DNA of 64,000 nt from the NCBI GenBank assembly GCA_026390595.1, contig JAPLFQ010000006.1:59519-123518 (forward strand). The letters are read 5' to 3'. Positions 52,311 through 60,561 of the stretch are shown here, piece by piece. Under the pieces are notes generated by a model, which saw nothing but the letters and a program-made list of their open reading frames with translations, had not been told where the DNA came from and did not search any database. The position numbers and the translations under genes are program-made. This DNA is from Ignavibacteriales bacterium (GTDB taxonomy: Bacteria; Bacteroidota; Ignavibacteria; UBA10030). The stretch's first letter is position 1. Each line of letters begins with the position of its first letter.

Positions 52311-52516
52311 TTGAGTACAGCACTTACTAAGTTGGCAGGACTCCGCTAGACTCTTGCGTCCTCTTGCATCAGATCGGATTACCTTGATATTCTGAGTACA
52401 ATTAGCGTACTTGCAAAGGATTGTGGTACAAACGTGATGTACCACAAACTTGAGTACAACCTGTGTGCTTGCAAAGCTTTGAGGTACAACCGTGATTTAC
52501 CACAAAGTTGAGTACA
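52311..52516. promoter_or_regulatory. Operator array of AbiE module 2 (58-bp tandem units)
   Basis: The 9-mer (T/C)TGAGTACA occurs at 52311, 52392, 52450 and 52508; the last three are exactly 58 bases apart and the whole unit is duplicated. Each unit also has a dyad: TTGTGGTACA / TGTACCACAA with a 7-base loop (52421-52447) and a decayed version near 52479-52506. It lies between two divergent operons and ends 50 bases before the toxin-antitoxin start. Confidence 0.7.
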
Positions 52517-52566
52517 GTAGGAAAGGCACAAATGCGAAGAGTACAAATCTGAGGAGAATAGATTTC

Positions 52567-53352
52567 TTGAACAACAACATTGAAACGAAACTTGCCACGT
52601 TGCGAATCACTTTGTCCCATAAGAAGCGATTCTCTGTAGACGACGCGTGCAAAACGCTTGGGCTCAAAAGATCGAGCACTCTCTGGATACTGAGCAATCT
52701 CTCGAGAGCTGGGGGAATCGCCAGGGTGGAGAGAGGGATTTACACGTTTGATCAGAAGAGCCAATCCCTGAGAACGCCGAGCCTAAGCGGCGAACTCGCA
52801 AGGGCAATCGATGACCTGAGACAAGGGGGGATATCATTTGTACTGACGGGGATGGATATCTTATTGCCGTTTGTTCAACATCAGCCCACGAGAATATTGC
52901 ACATGATCTATACGGGAACGGGGGCAGGATCTTGGGCAGAGTCTGTACTCAAACAATCATCTTTCACACCTGTACTAGACCCGACCCGGCAAGAAATCGA
53001 GAAGGTGCTCGAAATCATTCCAGAGAGATCCGAGCTTGTTGTGTTGCGTGAAAAAACAAGCCGATTAGGAGTGAGTGATTCACTTGCCTCCATCGAAAGG
53101 GCATTTGTCGATCTGTATGTCGAAGCGACGCGCGAACTGATACCGTTCTCAATACAGGAGGTGGCTCACATTTATCTCAATATGCGGTCCTCGCTTTCCC
53201 TCAACACGTCACAAATGCTGCGCTATGCCCACGACCGGTCGATCAGGCAGGAGATGAAGCATATTATTGAGTTCCCTGGAGGGTCCAAGTCAAGGATCTC
53301 AAGCGAACTCGCTCGGAAGTTTCTGAAGACTCTAGAGGCAATAGAACGATGA
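52567..53352 (+). CDS. AbiEi-like antitoxin / regulator (module 2)
   Basis: A roughly 261-residue protein: N-terminal winged helix (FSVDDACKTLGLKRSSTLWILSNLSRAGGIARVERGIYTF) and C-terminal region with SIERAFVDLYVEATRELIPFS, as in AbiEi-type regulators. No ATG fits; TTG 52567 with GAGGAG ten bases upstream is the best start, while the next in-frame option at 52492 would lie inside the operator repeats. Its stop overlaps the toxin ATG as ATGA. Likely binds the 58-bp tandem units upstream. Confidence 0.75.
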   Translation: MNNNIETKLATLRITLSHKKRFSVDDACKTLGLKRSSTLWILSNLSRAGGIARVERGIYTFDQKSQSLRTPSLSGELARAIDDLRQGGISFVLTGMDILLPFVQHQPTRILHMIYTGTGAGSWAESVLKQSSFTPVLDPTRQEIEKVLEIIPERSELVVLREKTSRLGVSDSLASIERAFVDLYVEATRELIPFSIQEVAHIYLNMRSSLSLNTSQMLRYAHDRSIRQEMKHIIEFPGGSKSRISSELARKFLKTLEAIER

Positions 53353-54548
53353 TAAACTACGACGCTCTTATCCACAATCGAAATTACTTCGAGCGGGATC
53401 ACATTGCAGCACGCCATACACAGTACCATTTTACGCAAGCGATAAAAGTCGAGACGTTTTTGTGGGATCTCGAGCTCTTTGGGCAATTGCAGCGAAGGTT
53501 GGGAGAGCGGGTAGCCCTGAAGGGCGGAGCAGCGGCGCAGTTGTATTTGGCTCCTGAAAGACAACGAACCAGCGTCGATATTGATGTGATCTATCTCGGT
53601 TCTGCCTCAGGGATACCGGATGTGCTTGCATCGATACATAGGGATCTTGGCGAGGATGATCTCTATTTCAAATTCAATAAACATACTCCCTTGAACCCTA
53701 AGACCGTTCTTCCCCTTGAGACGTACTATGTGACGGTCCCAGCCGTGACTGCAAAAGCGCCGATCAATATCAAGCTGGACTTCCACTTGATGGACACACT
53801 TGAGCTACCAGTGGTTGAACTGGAGGGAGCAGCTGCGTTCGTCGTTCCTCTTGCATTCAAGCCACGATGCATTTCTGCCTCAGCCCTGCTTGGGGACAAA
53901 CTCCTCACGCTTGCGCAGGGAAGTGTCGGAATACCTCCGGAGCGCGAGGACGACATACCGAAGCAACTCTATGATCTTCACGAATTAAGCAGGATAGTCG
54001 ATACACGGGACGTGAGCACAGTAATTCGTGCAATGGGTACGCTGTTTGCCCGAGAGTTAGCTGTCCGGACAGAAAAGGTTACCCTGCTGGAAGCTCTAGG
54101 GCAGATGATAGTCCTTCTGGAGAGATATTCGGGTTTGGACTCAGCGAAGAGCGATAAGGCGGCTAGGGATGCCATCCAGAATTTCAGAAGCAACTACGAG
54201 CCGCGCCCTTTCAGGAATCCGATTGCTTGGGGAATAGTCTCGAAACGGCTCCAGTTGCTGGCTCGGTGTTTCTTGGACGGGGCGCAACACCCGTTGACAT
54301 ATCTACAAGACGTCGATCGAATGGTCGCTTTAATAGCATTTGAAGATGAGAGGTTCGAGAAGATGAGACCGGCACTGAGGGAGTCGTTGAGAGTGGATTT
54401 TATCGGCATTCTTAAGACTCAAGGTCACGACGACGTGGCGAAACGGCTAAAGAACAGCCTCCCGGAGAGAGTTCTTTGGGAAGCGGTGACACCGACAAAC
54501 CTCGAAGTGATTGGGGAGAAAATCGAGGCGCGGACGAAATCGATTTAG
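53349..54548 (+). CDS. AbiEii-like nucleotidyltransferase toxin (module 2)
   Basis: A 399-residue nucleotidyltransferase. VALKGGAAAQLYL followed by RTSVDIDVIYLG gives the GG-x9-DxD-type site near residues 56-80; ISASALLGDKLLTLA is the conserved downstream helix. Expected to inhibit growth unless held by the upstream antitoxin. Starts as ATGA overlap. Compared with module 1 it is about 50 residues longer at the C-terminus. Confidence 0.87.
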   Translation: MINYDALIHNRNYFERDHIAARHTQYHFTQAIKVETFLWDLELFGQLQRRLGERVALKGGAAAQLYLAPERQRTSVDIDVIYLGSASGIPDVLASIHRDLGEDDLYFKFNKHTPLNPKTVLPLETYYVTVPAVTAKAPINIKLDFHLMDTLELPVVELEGAAAFVVPLAFKPRCISASALLGDKLLTLAQGSVGIPPEREDDIPKQLYDLHELSRIVDTRDVSTVIRAMGTLFARELAVRTEKVTLLEALGQMIVLLERYSGLDSAKSDKAARDAIQNFRSNYEPRPFRNPIAWGIVSKRLQLLARCFLDGAQHPLTYLQDVDRMVALIAFEDERFEKMRPALRESLRVDFIGILKTQGHDDVAKRLKNSLPERVLWEAVTPTNLEVIGEKIEARTKSI

Positions 54549-54574
54549 ATGAGTTCCCGGTCGGCACGAGCGGC

Positions 54575-54694
54575 ATGCTTGCCGTCGTAATCATCATTGT
54601 CATTGCGATTCTCGTCGTCATGGTGCTGGTGATTGTCATGGTGGGTGCGGGCGGCATCGGCATGACGGGTAGAGGAGTTGGAGACTCTGAGTGA
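54575..54694 (+). CDS. Possible 39-residue hydrophobic peptide
   Basis: A short frame after the toxin stop encodes one very hydrophobic helix (VVIIIVIAILVVMVLVIVM) and a Gly-rich end, with an intrinsic terminator 4 bases later. There is no clear ribosome site and the DNA is low in complexity, so it may be accidental. If real it would be a single-span membrane peptide. Confidence 0.25.
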   Translation: MLAVVIIIVIAILVVMVLVIVMVGAGGIGMTGRGVGDSE

Positions 54695-54697
54695 AGG

Positions 54698-54724
54698 ATC
54701 GGGGTGGCCAGAGGCGACCCCGAT
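54698..54724 (+). terminator. Intrinsic terminator after AbiE module 2
   Basis: ATCGGGGT / ACCCCGAT with an inner GCC/GGC, followed by TTTGTC. The same ATCGGGGTGGC stem recurs at 63427. Confidence 0.65.
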
Positions 54725-54805
54725 TTGTCAGAGGTGTTACGCCGCCTTGGACTCCGATCCAGATTTATGCTCACGTCGCTTGGACTAAACTGCAGCTGCG
54801 ATTTG

Positions 54806-56269
54806 CTATGGCTTGAAATGCTCATTGAAGATCTCACGAATAGACCCGAGGTTGGCTTGATGCAGTTTTGAATCAATATCGGCGCCGCTGTAAAAACGAA
54901 TGGGTTGCTTCTGATGTTCCTTTTGCACTTTCTCGATCAGCGTCGTCGCTTGTTCGTCGTAGCCTGACGAACTATAGAATTCAAATCTCTTCACCTGCGG
55001 GAGGGAATCAGCACGATTCAGCCAGCCTTTGATCCTTGTGAGAGGCGTGGCGAGCCATTCAGTTATTTCTGCCGCCGTGACTTGATTGTTGGGCAACTTT
55101 GCTTTGCATTCTATGCAGACCACCTCGTTCGGCTTCACAGCCTTGATATCTATTTCCGCAGGCTTCCTATCAACAGGAGAAACTATCTGTTGACGCATAT
55201 CTATGTTGTACCCATCATTAGAATATAGGCGAGCAACAATGAACTCCAAGAGAACCCCTCGGAGGTTCAGCGAAGCACCTTCGATGCGAGCGATCCGTTT
55301 CAGAAGAGCGAAAACGTTCTCAGGATCATTCACGACAGCTGCAGCGGCATTCTCAATTGTCAGGATGAGTTGGCGAAGGTCATGGGCTAGTTCCTCGCCA
55401 AAGAACGTTGCCGGACGGGCCAAGAGTATGCCCCGTTTTCTCAGTTCATTGAGTGCGTCGGTAGCGTAAGAGTCCGCTATCAGCATAGCAATGAATCGGC
55501 GATGTCTTTGATGCAATAACACATCAACTTTTGAGAGGAATGGTGTTAAGTCATCGCGCGATATTTGTCGATCTAGAATAAAATCGGCGACGATGAATCC
55601 ATTGATCTTTCTCCGTTCGGCCCAATCTGTCAAACCGGTAAGGTAACTTGGCCCTACAATATCCCACTGAAATGGGCCGAATTGTGGACCTTTAATTCCT
55701 CTGACAGCGGTTGTGCCAAATGACGTTGCCGCGGTTTTTGTTAGCCAATCGTGGAAAGATGAAATTACCACCGATTCTACTATGAGCAATGCCTTATGAT
55801 GAGTCGAAAGCTCGGAAATAGTTGACAGGGCGATGAGGTCTTCTCCGCCGGCACTGAATCGATTTAAAATGCCGTTATTCACCAACGTTTCCTCTACATG
55901 ACAGTGCATCAAATGACCTTTGGATCTTCGAATGGGTAGGCCCGAGAATGTTGGAAAAAGATTCACCGGCATGATGCCACCGCGCGTGTTGAGTCCATTT
56001 ATTGCGTTTGCGTAAGCGCCGTTCGTGCTTTTCAGAATTTGGGCCAACTTCTGATGAAACTCCTCAGTTTGAAGGTGTTCGTCAAGAAAGAGAATGCTCT
56101 CACGGTTTCTCAGTCGGACGCCGCCCAGCCGCCTGACGTCAGTGCCGACGCGGCTAATTCTTTTCCTGGCAGCGTCGTTGGAAACTCCATCTCGGCTCAC
56201 AAGCTCGGCGCACAAAGTTGAGGAGAGAGATGGCCCTAGCGTTCGAAGAAGCTGCTCAATAGTAGTCAT
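54806..56269 (-). CDS. Solo PD-(D/E)XK nuclease-like defence protein
   Basis: A 487-residue protein. The N-terminal 120 residues look like paired winged helices (DAARKRISRVGTDVRRLGGVRL). The C-terminal part (about 345-400) carries a nuclease core: EFIVARLYSNDGYNIDMRQQ, AEIDIKAVKP with the catalytic Asp and VVCIECKAKLP with E-x-K. The middle is a helical region without known motif. It stands alone between a toxin-antitoxin module and a repeat-rich stretch. Not a family I can name; the combination of DNA-binding head and restriction-like tail suggests a type IV-like or abortive nuclease. Confidence 0.65.
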   Translation of the reverse strand: MTTIEQLLRTLGPSLSSTLCAELVSRDGVSNDAARKRISRVGTDVRRLGGVRLRNRESILFLDEHLQTEEFHQKLAQILKSTNGAYANAINGLNTRGGIMPVNLFPTFSGLPIRRSKGHLMHCHVEETLVNNGILNRFSAGGEDLIALSTISELSTHHKALLIVESVVISSFHDWLTKTAATSFGTTAVRGIKGPQFGPFQWDIVGPSYLTGLTDWAERRKINGFIVADFILDRQISRDDLTPFLSKVDVLLHQRHRRFIAMLIADSYATDALNELRKRGILLARPATFFGEELAHDLRQLILTIENAAAAVVNDPENVFALLKRIARIEGASLNLRGVLLEFIVARLYSNDGYNIDMRQQIVSPVDRKPAEIDIKAVKPNEVVCIECKAKLPNNQVTAAEITEWLATPLTRIKGWLNRADSLPQVKRFEFYSSSGYDEQATTLIEKVQKEHQKQPIRFYSGADIDSKLHQANLGSIREIFNEHFKP

Positions 56270-56962
56270 TTCATGTCACATCACGCTATTTATAACAAAA
56301 ATATCTTACACGTCTCAATCCGTTTTTTGTGATCAGGCCTAACACAATAGAACACAGCCATTTAGGATGATCTCTCAAGGCAAAACTGCAGATTGAGTTG
56401 TCCGTGATGGCGTTCGGCAGTTCGCTGTTACCCGTTGCAGCCATAAATTGAAGGTAACCGTGGACTCAGTCATGAGCATTCCGAACCCTCGTGGCCTGCC
56501 ACGTGGTTTCTATTGCCATGATCATCTTTGAAAAATAATCCCAGAAGTTCGTCAGCATCCTAGACTAGAAGGGCTATTCTCCATTGACGCCAATCTTTGC
56601 GTGAAAATCAATGTCCGGAAAATACGTACAAAGGGGTGTCGGTACTAATACGTACAAAGCGTAAGACGTTAGACGGGAGAAGGGAGACGGGGGGATTGGC
56701 AGATAGCGGCTTGCAGATGGCAGACTGAGGAGGGAGTATCAAGTATAGAGTATGCGGGTAAATGAGTAGGGAGAGCAGGAGATTGCAGTTCGCAGCTGGC
56801 AGATGAGAGAATTCTGACGGCAGATAAGGAGGATTGCCTTGGGTCGAGCAGAAAAAGAAACCGAGAATGGTTCCTGTCAACGTTGATCCAACAAATCGGA
56901 GTGGCGAGCATCGCACATTCCGAGGCAGAAATTCCGAATCGGGAGCGTTCGCCAACCGGGTT
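56270..56962. other. Gene-free stretch with low-complexity tract
   Basis: No supported gene. 56602-56840 holds TACGTACAAAGGGGTGT-type sequence and degenerate GTAAGACGTTAGACGGGAG repeats, near-duplicated at 58911-59105 downstream of the second pRiA4b-like copy. Confidence 0.5.
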
Positions 56963-57532
56963 TCATCTCATCCTTTTCAATCTGGCATTGATCGCATCGA
57001 GATCGAACTGGTCCGGATCGAAATCCCCGGCCCATTCCACAAGATCGCGCTCATCGGCGGTCTTCGGTCCCGAGAGAGCTGACAGGAGCATCTCGTAACC
57101 CGGTATTCCCCCGCAATCCTCCGGTGGACAGGCGCGCTCGCCCGCCAGACAGACCGGATAGCGTTTATCGGTCTCGGGCTCAGCGATCTTTTCAACCATG
57201 AGCTCGTGTTCCCATCCATCACCAAAATCATAGATGTACTTCAGGCGATCCTTTTCATCTTGTGCCACCCCACGAAGATCCACTTTCTTCACATCGAGCA
57301 TTTTGCCAAGGTAATCCGGGCTCGGCTCGCCAAACGAAACCTTTCCGGCCCTGAACTCGTGCAGGTGGGCGTCCTCCCACCCCATGACTATTTGGAGAAC
57401 CTGATGGAGCTTGCTGAGCTTTGTGTCGCCTGCGACAAGAAATCTTCGCCATATTGGTGGTTGGATATCGTCGAGGACTATCTTCATCTGATAAATGGAA
57501 GACTGCGAGAGAACTTTAGGAGCTTTTGGCAT
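56963..57532 (-). CDS. Plasmid pRiA4b ORF-3 family protein (intact copy)
   Basis: A 189-residue protein of the pRiA4b ORF-3 / IS1096 TnpR-associated family. Hallmarks are IQPPIWRRFLV, LHQVLQIVMGWEDAHLHEF, YIYDFGDGWEH, GERACPPEDCGG and FDPDQFDLDAIN. Biochemical role is unknown; genes of this family are common on mobile and defence islands. The ATG is preceded by AAGGAAACC and, 21 bases further, a perfect 11 bp dyad. Two broken copies lie at 59107-59553 and 61771-62105, both with an insertion between GERAC and PPEDCGG that this copy lacks. Confidence 0.88.
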   Translation of the reverse strand: MPKAPKVLSQSSIYQMKIVLDDIQPPIWRRFLVAGDTKLSKLHQVLQIVMGWEDAHLHEFRAGKVSFGEPSPDYLGKMLDVKKVDLRGVAQDEKDRLKYIYDFGDGWEHELMVEKIAEPETDKRYPVCLAGERACPPEDCGGIPGYEMLLSALSGPKTADERDLVEWAGDFDPDQFDLDAINARLKRMR

Positions 57533-57552
57533 ACGCTGGTTTCCTTACAGTA

Positions 57553-57577
57553 TTTGTGCAACAGCTTGTTGCACAAA
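57553..57577 (-). promoter_or_regulatory. Perfect 11 bp dyad upstream of the pRiA4b-like gene
   Basis: TTTGTGCAACA-GCT-TGTTGCACAAA, 21 bases before the ATG. Candidate operator, or a terminator-like hairpin for the DUF1016 gene ending at 57620. Confidence 0.6.
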
Positions 57578-57619
57578 CGATCACCTCACACGTTTCACCG
57601 ATCGTGGATACGTTAAAGT

Positions 57620-58777
57620 TCACTGCCCCCCACGACTGAGCTTCTTTCTTGTGGTTTCGATCTCGCGGATGAGTTTTTTCTCATCCGGCAACACCAGCTT
57701 ATACTCTGCTGCAAGCACCTTGTTGGGCAGGCCTTCAAGAGCGTACTTTGCAACGGCAGAGTCTTTTTCAGCGCACAGTATCAGTCCCACCGGAGGATTC
57801 TCACCATCATTGACCCAATGTTCCCGTGCATAGTTGAGGTAGAGATGCATTTGTCCGGCGTCTGCATGTGTGAACTTGCCGACCTTCAGATCGATAACGA
57901 CGAGGCACTTCAGCTTACGATGGAAGAAGAGCAAATCGACACGGTACCATTCGTTTCCGACTCTGAGTCGTTTCTGTCTGCCGATGAATGCGAAGTCGCC
58001 GCCGAGCTCCAGGAGGAAACGTTCCAGGTGAAGAATCAACGCCTGTTCAAGCTCATTTTCTGAGTATTCGTCCTTAAGCCCGAGGAATTCCAGGACATAT
58101 GGATCTTTGATTTCTTCTTCGGGTGTGAGCTTGTCTCCGGGTTGAGGCTTTGAACCTTTCGTCAGCATTGCCGCCTTGTTCCTGGAGAGGGCCGTCCGCT
58201 CGAAGAACTGCGCTGCAATCTGCCGATCCAACTGCCGGACTGACCATCCACCGCGGATGGCTTCGGATTCGTAGAAGGCACGTGCCTCAGGAGACTTGAC
58301 GGAAAGGAGGCGAACGTACTGTGACCATGGGAGGGGAAATGCAACGCTAAGTTCTTCAAGCGTAAATTGTGCAGACGGGATCTGCATTTTCGCTGTCATC
58401 GCAGCCTCAGAATGTGCAGACAGCGTCTGCACAATTCCGGAATTGCCAGACAACGTCTGTCGTATGTAACCTGGGTTCCAGTCCAGGAAGAAAGCCCTGA
58501 TCTGAAACAGATTTCGCCGACCAAACCCTCGACCGAACCGGTTTGTCAGATCCTCAGCCAATCTATCGATGACTTGTTCCCCGTACGCTGCCTTTCCGTG
58601 TCCCTGCTGTTCAAACTCCACGATCCTGCGCCCGATCTCCCAATACGTGGCTGTGAGGATGGCGTTGATGGCTCGTGCACCTGATCGCCTTGCCTGCTGC
58701 AGCAGGTCGGTGACGGAGGACAAAAGGCCATCGTACTGGCTGCCGGTTGGCAGCTGTTGTGTTTTCTTCTTTGTCAT
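57620..58777 (-). CDS. DUF1016 / YhcG-type PD-(D/E)XK nuclease
   Basis: A 385-residue protein. The N-terminal DUF1016 region (ATYWEIGRRIVEFEQQGHGKAAYGEQVIDRLAEDL) and the C-terminal YhcG nuclease domain (FIGRQKRLRVGNEWYRVDLLFFHRKLKCLVVIDLKVGKF, with D and DLK catalytic positions) are both complete, as is the closing GLILCAEKD segment. Related proteins act in DNA defence or recombination. Start ATG 58777 is well placed; the frame stays open upstream through repeats and a broken gene copy, which should not be included. A stretch near residues 120-140 (QTLSGNSGIVQTLSAHS) is encoded by palindromic repeats. Confidence 0.9.
   Translation of the reverse strand: MTKKKTQQLPTGSQYDGLLSSVTDLLQQARRSGARAINAILTATYWEIGRRIVEFEQQGHGKAAYGEQVIDRLAEDLTNRFGRGFGRRNLFQIRAFFLDWNPGYIRQTLSGNSGIVQTLSAHSEAAMTAKMQIPSAQFTLEELSVAFPLPWSQYVRLLSVKSPEARAFYESEAIRGGWSVRQLDRQIAAQFFERTALSRNKAAMLTKGSKPQPGDKLTPEEEIKDPYVLEFLGLKDEYSENELEQALILHLERFLLELGGDFAFIGRQKRLRVGNEWYRVDLLFFHRKLKCLVVIDLKVGKFTHADAGQMHLYLNYAREHWVNDGENPPVGLILCAEKDSAVAKYALEGLPNKVLAAEYKLVLPDEKKLIREIETTRKKLSRGGQ
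58413..58433. repeat. Palindrome within the DUF1016 gene
   Basis: TGTGCAGAC-AGC-GTCTGCACA, with related half-sites near 58370 and 58445-58460 (CAGACAACGTCTG). It encodes VQTLSAH in the protein; probably a REP-like insertion tolerated in frame. Confidence 0.6.
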
Positions 58778-59106
58778 AACTATCGGATCATTGCTTTGCT
58801 GTCCTGAATATCTCCCGCGATCGCCCTGCAGCGAAGACAGAGGGCGGGTTTTCGAATGCGGAAGTGGCGTTGCCTTCCACATTTCCTGCCAAATGAGGAA
58901 AAACATTGCCTGAAAATCAACGTGCGGAAGACACGTACAAAGGGGTGTAGGTGGAAGTACGTACAAAAAAGTGAGACGTAAGATGGTAGATGTGAGACGG
59001 TAGAACGAAGAAGGGAGACGGTAGACGTAAGAAGTATGTGTGTAGATGAGTATTGGAGTGATTGGCCTTGTTAGATGGCTGATTGCAGCTGGCAGACGGC
59101 AGACGT

Positions 59107-59553
59107 GAGCAAGTTTCATCCTTTTCAGTCTGGCATTGATTGCATCCAGATCGAACTGGTCCGGATCGAAATCGCCGGCCCATTCCAGCAGATCGCGTTC
59201 ATCGGCGGTCTTCGGGCCCGAGAGGGCCGTCAGAAGCATCTCGTAACCCGGTATTCCCCCGCAATCCTCCGGGGGGCCCCGATCGAATGCATCCCGATCT
59301 ACAACACCCCGAAGAAGAGCTTCGGGATAAATCGGGACCCCGAAGGAAGAGTTCAGGGTAAACCCCGACATTCCTTCGACTCGTTGCACTCGCTCAGGAC
59401 GTCGGGGTAAACAAGTCGGGGTAAACATGCGCGCTCGCCAGCGAGACAGACCGGGAAGTGTTTGCCGATTTCGGGCTCAACGATCTTTTCAACGATGAGG
59501 TCGTGTTCCCATCCATCACCAAAATCATAGATGTACTTCAACCGATCCTTCTC
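59107..59553 (-). pseudogene. Broken pRiA4b ORF-3 family copy 2
   Basis: Reads KYIYDFGDGWEH ... CLAGERAC, then an inserted ~150 bp repeat with a stop, then PPEDCGGIPGYEMLL ... FDLDAINARLKRMK. The 5' third of the gene is missing: at about 59553 the sequence switches to the DUF1156 remnant. Together with its downstream flank it is a near-duplicate of the intact copy at 56963. Confidence 0.85.
59275..59425. repeat. ~150 bp inserted repeat element (copy A)
   Basis: Contains CCCCGAAGAAGAGC, TCGGGACCCCGAAGGAAGAG, TTCGACTCGTTGCACTCGC and two TCGGGGTAAAC units; rich in short palindromes. A near-identical copy lies at 61909-62056 at the same gene position. Confidence 0.8.
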
Positions 59554-59767
59554 TCCTGTGCTCGTTCGTTAGGGAAGATGTCAGGATGACTCGAGGGATC
59601 GTCGTCGAGTTGAGCGAAGATAACCGCCCTAGCTGCAGCAAGTGGTCGGCGAGCCCGCCAATAGTGAGGGGTTTGAGGTGCCCGCGTCTTGGGACGGGCT
59701 CTTCTTCTCTGGCAGTCTTGTTGACGATGTCAAGCGGAAGGCCGACAGCGATGAGTTTCTTCTTCAT
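59551..59767 (-). pseudogene. Truncated, frameshifted DUF1156-type DNA methylase remnant
   Basis: The first 37 codons read [20 protein letters not shown] ... [10 protein letters not shown], the start of DUF1156 anti-phage methylase proteins (LIEVALPLDAINKASARE ... RHGHP). After a one-base frameshift near 59655 the sequence continues [20 protein letters not shown], the next conserved block, and is then cut off by the pRiA4b copy. The ATG overlaps the nucleotidyltransferase stop as ATGA, so the full gene was once third in that operon. Confidence 0.8.
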
Positions 59768-60561
59768 ACAGCCGTTGCTCCTTCTTGCGAGGCGGATTTC
59801 CAATCCGTAATCCGGTAGAACTTTGCCAGCGTGTTCAGAATAGAGGCTTTGTCCTGGCCTTCGATTCCAAGCGATTTGAGATCGATCTCTTCCCTCTCCA
59901 TCACCTTTAGGAATTCCCGCATGTCAGCTTGGATGTTGCCGGGGATTAACAAGGACAGATCGGGCTCGACCAAACGATACAGCCTGAAGACATCTCTTTT
60001 GTGCTTCTTGATGTCATTTCCCTTGACCTCTTCTCCCTTTGTCTTTCGCGCAGTCAGATCGAGGAACGCCCGTGCTTTCAGGAGGATCAGGTTCTCGGAT
60101 CGCACCGTGGGTATGCCGGAAACTTCAATCCGTCCTTCTTTCAAAACTCCATAGTAGGCATCGTCGAGAAGGATCGCCGACATGCTCGCGGCTGTGCCGT
60201 CAGGTGAAATGGGCGCGATGTGGGCAACTTCGGGGAGCTGCAATTCCTCAGGCTTTCTTGAGAAGAGCTCAAGCTGGGCCGGGTAGCCATCCACACGCGG
60301 AGAGTTGAATCGATAGAATATCGGCCGGCCGCTGCTCTTCTCCAGAATTTCATAGTTGCCACGGCGGATGAAATCCCACAGCGCGGTGGGAAACCTACTA
60401 TCAAGTGACTCAACGCAGAGTACGATGTCGAGATCTTCTGTAGCCCGAAAGGGGAGTCCGGCTTCTTCGTGCAGCACGTCGCACGCCGCTCCACCGATGA
60501 GAATATACTGATCGCGAAGAGAGCTGAAATGCTCGGCGAAGAGTGCAAGTCCCTCTACCAT
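59764..60561 (-). CDS. AbiEii-like nucleotidyltransferase (module 3)
   Basis: A 265-residue nucleotidyltransferase: LIGGAACDVLHEE followed by RATEDLDIVL gives the GG ... DLDI site at residues 21-46. Family relatives act as toxins or tRNA-modifying enzymes. It overlaps its upstream partner by 7 bases and once preceded a DUF1156 methylase. Shorter than the enzymes of modules 1 and 2, and with a different C-terminal half, so it represents another branch. Confidence 0.8.
   Translation of the reverse strand: MVEGLALFAEHFSSLRDQYILIGGAACDVLHEEAGLPFRATEDLDIVLCVESLDSRFPTALWDFIRRGNYEILEKSSGRPIFYRFNSPRVDGYPAQLELFSRKPEELQLPEVAHIAPISPDGTAASMSAILLDDAYYGVLKEGRIEVSGIPTVRSENLILLKARAFLDLTARKTKGEEVKGNDIKKHKRDVFRLYRLVEPDLSLLIPGNIQADMREFLKVMEREEIDLKSLGIEGQDKASILNTLAKFYRITDWKSASQEGATAV

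Noticed and set aside
52381..52516. Possible CRISPR-like array
   Set aside because: The 58-bp units are tandem duplications with dyads and no unique spacers, in front of an antitoxin gene; an operator array explains them better.
54412..54876. Minus-strand Thr/Met-rich frame opposite the toxin end
   Set aside because: Low-complexity antisense of the hydrophobic stretch; no start signal.
57620..59428. 602-residue fusion of pRiA4b-like and DUF1016 sequence
   Set aside because: The frame is open only by chance through a broken gene copy and low-complexity DNA; the DUF1016 protein starts at 58777.
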